From: Synergistales bacterium
GTDB lineage: Bacteria; Synergistota; Synergistia; Synergistales; Aminobacteriaceae
NCBI GenBank assembly: GCA_025997955.1
Contig: BNVH01000139.1
Location: 1 to 5,271 of the forward strand
Length of the DNA stretch: 5,271 nucleotides
Direction: 5' to 3'
Positions 1 through 5,271 of the stretch are shown here, in pieces. The translations under genes were made by a program, and so were the position numbers. The notes under the pieces were generated by a model. It did not search any database. It saw nothing but the letters and a program-made list of their open reading frames with translations, and was not told the DNA's origin. The stretch's first letter is position 1. Every line of letters begins with the position of its first letter.

Positions 1-152
1 AAGTTAAATTTAATTTCCTTTTAAAAGAGCTTACATGGACTCAACTTATTTTGCAAGTCCTTAATTTCAATAGCTCTCGAAGTTTTTATCTTGTTCTATC
101 GCTGTCTGTCAAGTCCTGAGTAGTTACTCATAACATAGATTGGATTTTTTCT
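1..152 (+). pseudogene. 5'-side fragment of the IS66-interrupted sacsin/NOV-like gene
   Basis: This stretch holds no complete gene. Read in the frame that joins the long downstream gene after removal of the IS66 element and one TTTTTTCT copy, it is open from position 3 to 116, has a TGA at 117-119, and is open again from 120 through the junction. The junction reads ...THNIDWIFS|SYRFFSLNK, and the downstream part continues into a protein-like stretch before any plausible start codon. I infer that this is the interrupted upstream part of the same gene. The TGA may be a decay mutation after inactivation, or the coding frame may differ left of it; frame 1 is also open from 25 to 120. The segment is too short for any domain to be recognised. 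No convincing promoter or RNA gene was seen. Confidence 0.5.
145..152. repeat. IS66 target site duplication, left copy
   Basis: TTTTTTCT directly abuts the left inverted repeat and is identical to 1745-1752. Only one copy would have existed before insertion. Confidence 0.93.
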
Positions 153-168
153 GTTACTGTCCAGCGGG
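153..168 (+). repeat. IS66 left terminal inverted repeat
   Basis: GTTACTGTCCAGCGGG is an exact inverted copy of 1729-1744. The G-run at its inner edge (166-171) continues to GAA and lies 13-20 bp before the ATG at 187, so it could also act as a distant ribosome binding site for the transposase. Confidence 0.93.
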
Positions 169-180
169 GGGAATCAAAAA

Positions 181-204
181 CACCCTATGAAATTTCATAA
201 GGTG
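181..204 (+). promoter_or_regulatory. Palindrome over the transposase start (possible translation-masking hairpin)
   Basis: CACC-C-TATGA / AATT / TCATA-A-GGTG forms a 24-bp near-perfect inverted repeat with one C·A mismatch. In RNA it would fold as 4 + 5 base pairs with a 4-nt loop. The 5' arm contains the ATG at 187-189. The 3' arm contains AAGGTG, the best Shine-Dalgarno-like sequence for the alternative ATG at 217. Several unrelated IS families are known to hide the transposase start in a hairpin when transcripts read in from outside. A similar role here is inference from the sequence; a protein-binding site is the alternative. Confidence 0.45.
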
Positions 205-1743
205 TATACTACTTATATGGATAGATCAAACAAAGATTTTTTCAGGCAGTCAGAAGAAAACATTCTCGAAAACGAAAAGTTGAGACGAGAGAACAGGCTT
301 TTACTTGATTACAAAGTGGAAGCCTTAGAGTTGCGTACAAAAATAAAAGACCTGGAAAACTCTATAAATGAGCGAATTATTAAAGCTGTCGATGAAGCTG
401 TCACGAAAGCGACGGCTCCTTTATTGGCAAAAATTTCCGAACAGCAAAAAGAGATATTGCGTCTGAAAGCTCAAATTAACAAGAGTTCCGCAAACTCATC
501 AAAACCTTCGAGTACAGACGGTTTCAAAAAGATTCCAAACAACCGCGAGTTAAGCAATAATAAGCATGGCGGTCAGATAGGTCACATGGGAACCAGACTG
601 AATATACCCCAAAATTTAGATGAACTTGAGATGACAGGAAAAGCGGAGCACAATGTTATTTACGAGGGTGTATCCGAAGGAGAGCCATACGTCTCTGATT
701 GGGAGATCGACCTGAAAATCATACCTGTTTATACAGAATATCGCCGAGCTATTGGCACTCCTCAAAAAATCAGCTATGGAAATAATTTTAACGTATTGGC
801 TGTATATTTATCAGTTGTCGGACTTATCGCGGTAAAACGATTGTCTGATTTCTTCCGTGAACTCACGTATGGAATGGCCACAGTTTCAAAGGCAACGCTT
901 GCAAAGTTTACTCACGAAGCCGCTGACAAAGTAAATCTATCGCCACAAATACAAGACTTGCTGAACGGTGAGGTTATACACGTTGACGAAACACCAATAA
1001 AAACAACTGTTCGCCCGAATAATAGAGAAGAACTTGAGACTTCAAATCACAGTACGTTTAACGCCTACATACGGACATACTCAAACGATAGAACGACAGT
1101 CTTAACAGCAAATCCAAGGAAAACCGAGGAAAGCGTGATTAAAGACAATATTTTGACGCAGTTCCACGGAATAGTATCACAAGATCACGAGGCAAAGTTT
1201 TATAACTTCGGCGATCAACACGCTACCTGCGGAACACATTTAATCCGAGAGTTAAAAGGCATAGCGGATTTAAACTTACTTGAATGGGCAAATGAAGCCC
1301 GTGTTTTTTTCATGGAAATGAACCAATACAAAAATGAAGATATAGCTAAAGGACTTAACGCTTGCGATCCTGTTTTGCTGAGTCAGTTTGAGCACCAATA
1401 CGATGAATTAGTCGATAAAGGCGTAAATTTGCTTGCGGAGATGAACCGAAAATCATTTGGTTATGAGGAACTCATGCGTATGACCAACCGTCTCGCTAAA
1501 CACAAGGACAACTATATGTTATTTATGCGCGTCTACACAGCGCCGTTCACCAACAATCAAGCCGAACGAGACTTGAGACACTGTAAAACCAAACAGAAAA
1601 TATCAGGTTGCTTCCGCTCATGGCAGGGCATATTGGATTATTGTAATCTGCGTTCATTCCTCGACACCGCGAAAAAACGCGGCGAGAACCTAATGGATTC
1701 TCTCCGCTCTCTTATTTCGCCTGGCGTTCCCGCTGGACAGTAA
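187..1743 (+). CDS. tnpC: IS66-family transposase (TnpC type, DDE)
   Basis: This is the transposase that would cut and join the ends of the surrounding IS66 element. Residues about 20-98 form a leucine-rich coiled coil. They are followed by the family hallmark SSANSSKPSS (100-109) and a GGQIGHMG motif (128-135). The catalytic core shows D267 in HVDETP, D333 in SQDHEAKF and E460 in NNQAERDLR, consistent with the DDE triad, plus the CxxH(L)xREL helix near 348-356. The C-terminal helix-rich tail follows (about 475-510). The 518-aa length is normal for the family and the frame is intact. One oddity is that no cysteine occurs before residue 348, so the zinc-finger cysteines often present after the GHxG motif are missing. 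The ATG at 187 lies in a palindrome. The ATG at 217 (residue 11), preceded by AAGGTG at 199-204, is an equally credible start and would lose only ten non-conserved residues. The family call is firm; the start is uncertain. Confidence 0.95.
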   Translation: MKFHKVYTTYMDRSNKDFFRQSEENILENEKLRRENRLLLDYKVEALELRTKIKDLENSINERIIKAVDEAVTKATAPLLAKISEQQKEILRLKAQINKSSANSSKPSSTDGFKKIPNNRELSNNKHGGQIGHMGTRLNIPQNLDELEMTGKAEHNVIYEGVSEGEPYVSDWEIDLKIIPVYTEYRRAIGTPQKISYGNNFNVLAVYLSVVGLIAVKRLSDFFRELTYGMATVSKATLAKFTHEAADKVNLSPQIQDLLNGEVIHVDETPIKTTVRPNNREELETSNHSTFNAYIRTYSNDRTTVLTANPRKTEESVIKDNILTQFHGIVSQDHEAKFYNFGDQHATCGTHLIRELKGIADLNLLEWANEARVFFMEMNQYKNEDIAKGLNACDPVLLSQFEHQYDELVDKGVNLLAEMNRKSFGYEELMRMTNRLAKHKDNYMLFMRVYTAPFTNNQAERDLRHCKTKQKISGCFRSWQGILDYCNLRSFLDTAKKRGENLMDSLRSLISPGVPAGQ

Positions 1744-1744
1744 C
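1729..1744 (-). repeat. IS66 right terminal inverted repeat
   Basis: This is an exact inverted copy of 153-168. It overlaps the end of the transposase gene: the TAA stop at 1741-1743 lies inside the repeat and only one base of the element follows it. The repeat therefore encodes the last residues of the transposase and supplies its stop. Confidence 0.93.
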
Positions 1745-1752
1745 TTTTTTCT
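1745..1752. repeat. IS66 target site duplication, right copy
   Basis: TTTTTTCT directly follows the right inverted repeat and is identical to 145-152. The 8-bp length matches the IS66 family habit and fixes the element ends to the base. Confidence 0.93.
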
Positions 1753-1809
1753 TCCTATAGATTCTTTTCATTAAACAAGATTGAGAAACCCCTAAGGGCA
1801 TGTCCAATA

Positions 1810-4671
1810 GTGCCGCTACAGACGGAAAAAGACGCGCAAATCCTATGGGTATGTGGAGAATCTGTTGATGCTATTTATTTTGATAGAAATACAAACGCAG
1901 ATAAGGTGATTAATATCCTCAAAGAATATGGGATTACCTCGATTGATGAAATTGAGATCCATTTCATTTTAATAGAGTTGCTCAATCTGATAACCGAGAG
2001 CGAAGATTCACAGACGATACAAACTTGGATGAGCAACTCTCTTAATGTTTGGCCTTTTACTGCCCGTAATTATGCCTCAGACATTTATGACTACCTTGAA
2101 CGTGAGAATTTATCAATAGATGCAGACAAATTAGTGGGCTATACAAAATATCTCGCTCACGTCGAATACGAAGAAAATGGAGGGATACCGGTTCTGCTTT
2201 CTGATAATTCTCTATATTTCCGCGATAGAGATAAAAGAGAACTTGTAACGCCAATAAATCTAGATAAAGACACCGGTTGGCAGAACATCTTCGGTTCCGA
2301 AAAAGACAGGGCGCATCTGGCCGTTATGTCAAGCCTTTACTTGGATGCGGAGGGTAATGATTCGTTGGGTATTACAGAATTTTTAGAGGCAACGCCGTTT
2401 CCGAATTTTCCATCTGAAATTGCGGATAAGGCAACGCTTGAAACTCTCCGAAACAACAATCCCACTGTTCACTATTTAATAAAATCTGAAAACATCTATC
2501 ATACAACCGATACGTTGCGTGACTTGACCAAAACTCCTGTGCTGTCAAAAAGTATGGTCAACTGGATCAAGGCTAAACTCGAATATAAAACAATTTCAAG
2601 GGAAGGTAAAAACATAATAACGCCGGAAGGTTGCGTTCTCAATTATAGAGAATTGCATGATTTCCTGTTAACAAAGCCTTGGCTCCACACAAACAAAGGT
2701 TATTTCATACCAAACGAAGTTTATCTTCAACGCGCAGAAATACAAGAGATATTTGGTGATGTGGTTCCATATACCGACGCTCCTGAAAGCGTGTGTGAAT
2801 TTCTGAATGTTATCACGTCGCTTACTTCTGATGGATTGATAAAAGCATTGCGCAATTATTCCAAAAAAGAAACAGTTGACGCCGCTATCATTATTGAGAT
2901 ATATCAGCAACTTTCGCAGAGAAATGTAGATAACAACATCTTTCGTAAGGAAAAACTTATTCTTGTTTCCAAAGATGAAAATCATCCAATCTGGGCTACG
3001 TCGGGCGAGGTCATCTGGCTTGACAGAGCTGATACGTTCGATACCGATTATTATTACTTGCAGCGCTTCTATTCTAACGAACTCGAACATTTTTTCGTTG
3101 ATAAACTTGTCATTCCGAAAGATGCCGATACGCATAGTTATACGAACCTTTGGTTAAAAATGCAAAAACAACCATACGACGAACAAAAGATTCCGCAGAC
3201 AGTTAAACGAGTTTATCAAAAGATACTTGAATATATTAAAGGCAAAGAATTCGATGACAATCTCGACTGGTGGAAATGTTTTTATGCCAACGCAAGATTT
3301 CTTGCTGTTACAAATACTTTTGAATATTCTCAAAATCTATTCATTGCAGATGATGGTGAACTTGAGGAAATATTCATGGATGAAATTAAATATTTGCATA
3401 TCCCAGATGATAAACATACACAATACAGACCTCTTTTTGAGGCTTTTCGCATTCCGGTCTTGTCGAAATCCATATCGACAAGACTGAGTGAATTCGAGCG
3501 TCAAGACATAGCGAGACGCGACAAGGGTGCATTTCTGTCAACTGCCGCGAAGGCCTTAATTTGCATAAAACTATATAACCATGATGAATATCGTAAGCAT
3601 TATTATTACATGCGGGATAAAGGGATTCTAAACCAATTCCTCGAAAGCTACGAATATTCCGGTTCTGGATGGGATGTGGAATATCTGTTATTACGCGAAA
3701 AAATACGAATTTCAAAAATCAATAAAAAGGCTGTTTACTGGGACGGGGGTAACCATTCCTTGTTAGTGGCAGATTATGCTGATAAAAGTGACGTGGCTGA
3801 TACTTTTGCTCAGGCTCTTACCTTGCCCGGTAGCAATGATTCTCGAAAAATATCCGACTGCATTGAAGTGTGTTTAGAGAAAGTGAGCCATGAAAAAGAT
3901 ATTAAAAAGAATAAATGGGAAATCCCTCAGGAGGTAATTGACTGGCTTGATAAAAACTATGATTCTTCATCGGAAGATGACTTTGCAGTGGAAGCTCAAA
4001 CTCAAGATGACAAAGAATCGTCTGTTTGCAAACAGGATGGCGGCGTCAATGTTGCGTCACTCCAAGTGGCAGCCGCTAATCATGAGGAGCGGCCAACGAT
4101 AGCGGATAATGCTAAATCTTCTCAAACGAATGACAATCCATTACAATCTCAAAACAGAAATGACGGAGAAATTTTTAATAGAAATGGAATAAACATAAAC
4201 GCCTCTTATGCGAATATCAAGCATGAAAAGTTGTCTTATGTTTACCCCGAAGGTTCTGCGTCAGAGGAAGAGGATTCCGACCCAGAGACACTCAAGAAAA
4301 AAATGGCAACTGAAGCCGTTGCCAGAAAAGCTGTTTGTGATTATGAAACCGAACACGGAAGATACCCCAAGGAAATGCCCTTGGATTGGCCGGGATACGA
4401 TATTGAAAGCAAAAACAACGAAGATGAACCTATCCGCTATATCGAAATAAAAAGCTCTAAACAGTCATGGGGCAATTATTTTCGGCCACTTTTAAGCAAT
4501 ACACAAATACAATGCGCGATGGAACATAAAGATAGATATTGGCTATATGTCGTCGAAAACGCGCTTGATGATAATCAGCGAAAAATATATGCAATCAACA
4601 ATCCTTTTAGCAAGATAGGCAAATTTGCATTTGATCCTATTTTCCCGCCCAGTGTAACTACGTTTCAATAG
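1810..4671 (+). CDS. 5'-truncated sacsin/NO VEIN-like large protein with C-terminal DUF3883 (NOV_C) nuclease-like domain
   Basis: The frame is open from the IS66 end (1744) to the TAG at 4669-4671. GTG 1810 is only the first conventional start, with a weak AAGGG before it, and the first in-frame ATG is at 2029. Coding-like sequence (NKIEKPLRACPIVPLQ) runs across and upstream of 1810, so I infer a truncated remnant of a larger gene. Residues 1 to about 715 resemble the long repetitive middle of bacterial sacsin-/Hsp90-like ATPase proteins, with segments such as GEVIWLD (399-405), HFF (427-429) and PVLSKS twice (243, 549). Residues about 718-826 are a hydrophilic, acidic, Asn/Gln/Ser-rich linker. 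Residues about 830-940 match DUF3883: a helix with E835 and E846, then GYD864, then IE879IK881, a PD-(D/E)xK-type pattern, then YWLYVV. The expected N-terminal ATP-binding domain lies outside the window. Such proteins often occur near defence and restriction genes; the exact role is unknown. The last residues (PPSVTTFQ) may come from the neighbouring IS. The DUF3883 call is good, the sacsin-like call moderate. Confidence 0.75.
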   Translation: MPLQTEKDAQILWVCGESVDAIYFDRNTNADKVINILKEYGITSIDEIEIHFILIELLNLITESEDSQTIQTWMSNSLNVWPFTARNYASDIYDYLERENLSIDADKLVGYTKYLAHVEYEENGGIPVLLSDNSLYFRDRDKRELVTPINLDKDTGWQNIFGSEKDRAHLAVMSSLYLDAEGNDSLGITEFLEATPFPNFPSEIADKATLETLRNNNPTVHYLIKSENIYHTTDTLRDLTKTPVLSKSMVNWIKAKLEYKTISREGKNIITPEGCVLNYRELHDFLLTKPWLHTNKGYFIPNEVYLQRAEIQEIFGDVVPYTDAPESVCEFLNVITSLTSDGLIKALRNYSKKETVDAAIIIEIYQQLSQRNVDNNIFRKEKLILVSKDENHPIWATSGEVIWLDRADTFDTDYYYLQRFYSNELEHFFVDKLVIPKDADTHSYTNLWLKMQKQPYDEQKIPQTVKRVYQKILEYIKGKEFDDNLDWWKCFYANARFLAVTNTFEYSQNLFIADDGELEEIFMDEIKYLHIPDDKHTQYRPLFEAFRIPVLSKSISTRLSEFERQDIARRDKGAFLSTAAKALICIKLYNHDEYRKHYYYMRDKGILNQFLESYEYSGSGWDVEYLLLREKIRISKINKKAVYWDGGNHSLLVADYADKSDVADTFAQALTLPGSNDSRKISDCIEVCLEKVSHEKDIKKNKWEIPQEVIDWLDKNYDSSSEDDFAVEAQTQDDKESSVCKQDGGVNVASLQVAAANHEERPTIADNAKSSQTNDNPLQSQNRNDGEIFNRNGININASYANIKHEKLSYVYPEGSASEEEDSDPETLKKKMATEAVARKAVCDYETEHGRYPKEMPLDWPGYDIESKNNEDEPIRYIEIKSSKQSWGNYFRPLLSNTQIQCAMEHKDRYWLYVVENALDDNQRKIYAINNPFSKIGKFAFDPIFPPSVTTFQ
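4298..4629 (+). other. DUF3883 / NOV_C domain, PD-(D/E)xK-like
   Basis: This is the domain-coding part of the long gene, residues about 830-940. The order of elements fits the family: an amphipathic helix (ATEAVARKAVCDYETEHGR), a D in GYDIES (864), the ExK strand YIEIKSS (879/881), an aromatic segment WGNYF, a helix (NTQIQCAMEHKD) and a strand (YWLYVV). The D...ExK arrangement is the catalytic layout of PD-(D/E)xK nucleases. All three residues are present, so this domain at least is not visibly broken. Cleavage activity is inferred from the fold only. Confidence 0.7.
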
Positions 4672-5271
4672 AAACCCCAAACGCCTCTATAATATCTCGT
4701 TGAAGAGGGTCTATTTCTGTCACGATTTTCCCGTACTTGCCGGAGTATCTTATTTCCGTTACTGTCTCCATTGCCTCCATTATCTCACGAATGGTTTTAT
4801 GCTTCAACGCTTCGCTGTTCTTTGCTATATTTCTTATTTGACTTAGTAGAATAAGCGCAATGAACTGTATAAACAACCTTGAATCCATAGCGGCTGATGA
4901 CTGTATCCTGAGCCTCTTCATGTCGAGTTGATTTTTCAGGTCGTCGAAAGAGTTCTCTACAGCTTCTTTCCTTCGGTACGCTTCAAGAGCGGTAAGCGCG
5001 TCCATCTTCTTTGACGACATAAGACAAAAGAAGCCAACATATTTTTTACGGTCTTTGAGTATAGCCTCTTCATTAAACGCTACGCTTCTACCTCGCGCTG
5101 GTGTGTTCTTGACTATGAAGTACTTCTTGTACACTACCGCATTCTCGGCTTTCTCACTCTTTGACACGAGTTCATCTCGCCATGCCGCAAGTTTTCCGTC
5201 AAACTTACTCCTCTCCTCAGCCGCCCTCAAGTCATTGTAGTAGATGTGAACGTAACACCGATGGTCTTTCC
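4644..5271 (-). mobile_element. Partial IS1634/IS4-type insertion sequence (transposase 3' end side)
   Basis: The element is inferred from the transposase gene; only its end downstream of the gene is in the window. The boundary is not provable because the other end and the target duplication are outside. It must lie at or left of 4658, since the transposase stop should be inside the element. The stretch CCCGCCCAGTGTAACTACG (4644-4662) is my candidate for the terminal repeat, so the start given is approximate. If it is correct, the last 8 or so codons of the DUF3883 gene belong to the IS. Confidence 0.55.
4658..5271 (-). CDS. IS1634/IS4-type transposase, C-terminal part (5' end beyond the window)
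   Basis: The frame is open on the minus strand from the window edge (5271) to the TAG at 4658-4660, about 203 codons; the N-terminal part lies outside. Upstream of the TTG at 5230 it still reads as protein (KDHRCYVHIYYND, then LRAAEERSKFDG), so TTG 5230 is not the real start. The fragment contains the IS4-superfamily YREK-type signature in YRRKEAVENSFDDLK: Tyr at 4976-4978, Lys in the Arg place, the catalytic Glu at 4955-4957 and Lys at 4934-4936, with the canonical Y-2-R/K-3-E-6-K spacing. It is followed by the usual hydrophobic helix (FIQFIALILLS). The ARGRSVAFNEEAI and KKYVGFFCLMSS segments fit the IS1634 branch. The first two catalytic Asp residues are not in view. The gene converges on, and overlaps by 14 bp, the DUF3883 gene. 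The family call is strong, the subfamily likely. Confidence 0.85.
   Translation of the reverse strand, partial: KDHRCYVHIYYNDLRAAEERSKFDGKLAAWRDELVSKSEKAENAVVYKKYFIVKNTPARGRSVAFNEEAILKDRKKYVGFFCLMSSKKMDALTALEAYRRKEAVENSFDDLKNQLDMKRLRIQSSAAMDSRLFIQFIALILLSQIRNIAKNSEALKHKTIREIMEAMETVTEIRYSGKYGKIVTEIDPLQRDIIEAFGVSIET

Larger units (their letters stand above)
153..1744 (+). mobile_element. Complete IS66-family insertion sequence (single-ORF, ISBst12-like type)
   Basis: This is a 1592-bp element with both ends visible. The 16-bp termini at 153-168 and 1729-1744 are perfect inverted repeats beginning GTTACTGTCC. They are flanked by an identical 8-bp direct repeat, TTTTTTCT, at 145-152 and 1745-1752; 8 bp is the known target duplication length of the IS66 family. 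The only gene inside is the TnpC-type transposase. There are just 34 bp between the left end and its first ATG, so the tnpA and tnpB genes of classical IS66 elements are absent, as in the ISBst12 subgroup. Intact ends, an intact transposase frame and a perfect duplication point to a fairly recent insertion of a potentially active copy. It sits inside the reading frame of the downstream gene, in the same orientation. Confidence 0.95.

Noticed and set aside
4..13. TTAAATTTAA palindrome at the window start
   Set aside because: It is a simple AT-only palindrome likely by chance in this composition, with no supporting context.
91..150. Possible promoter for the IS66 transposase in the left flank
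   Set aside because: There are loose matches such as TTACTC and TAGATT, but no well-spaced -35/-10 pair. In an AT-rich flank such matches are expected by chance.
1800..1868. Short frame starting ATG 1800 just after TAAGGG
   Set aside because: It runs only 22 codons in a different frame before a stop, with spacing too short for the upstream AAGGG. The main frame is clearly the coding one here.
2668..3135. 155-codon open frame on the minus strand inside the large gene
   Set aside because: It lies fully antisense to a well-supported coding frame, is rich in basic and aromatic residues with no recognisable motif, and has no ribosome site. It is a shadow frame.
3386..3715. Minus-strand 109-codon frame
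   Set aside because: It is antisense to the large gene, shows no protein-family features, and its composition is as expected from reading a coding strand backwards.
4208..4450. 80-codon plus-strand frame overlapping the DUF3883 region
   Set aside because: It overlaps the D...ExK domain in another frame. The domain match in the main frame explains the sequence, and this frame has no independent support.
4661..4683. Short inverted repeats (GTTTC/GAAAC and CGTTT/AAACG) at the convergent gene ends, considered as a terminator
   Set aside because: The stems are only 5 bp and AT-containing, the two pairings are mutually overlapping, and there is no T-run on either strand.
5055..5240. 61-codon plus-strand frame over the IS1634-type transposase
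   Set aside because: It is antisense to the recognisable transposase segment.

Overview
The window is a mobile-element-rich stretch of a moderately AT-rich bacterial genome, near 40 % GC by eye. Start codons include GTG, and the two transposase types are common in anaerobic Bacillota/Clostridia-like and related gut or sediment bacteria. That taxonomic guess is weak, because nothing in the window is a housekeeping gene.

Layout, left to right. (1) Positions 1-152 are flanking DNA that reads as the interrupted upstream part of a larger gene. (2) Positions 153-1744 are a complete, single-gene IS66-family insertion sequence. It has exact 16-bp terminal inverted repeats and a perfect 8-bp target duplication (TTTTTTCT at 145-152 and 1745-1752), and it carries one transposase gene (TnpC type, 518 aa). 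(3) From 1745 to 4671 runs one long open frame. It encodes the 3' part of a large sacsin-/NO VEIN-like protein, ending in an acidic disordered linker and a DUF3883 (NOV_C) domain with a PD-(D/E)xK-type nuclease signature. (4) From about 4644 to the window end, on the minus strand, lies the 3' part of an IS1634/IS4-type transposase gene, cut by the window edge. Its stop overlaps the stop of the long gene by 14 bp.

The main reading is that a large gene of a class often found near defence genes has been hit by insertion sequences at both ends. The IS66 copy splits it internally: removing the IS and one copy of the duplication restores a continuous reading frame across the junction, broken only by one TGA at 117-119. 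The IS1634-type element appears to have replaced or extended its last few codons. The residual 953-codon frame has no good start signal (GTG at 1810, first in-frame ATG at 2029), so it is probably a truncated remnant and not a working gene. The N-terminal ATPase domain expected for such proteins would lie to the left of the window and is not seen. No RNA genes, CRISPR arrays or convincing terminators were found.
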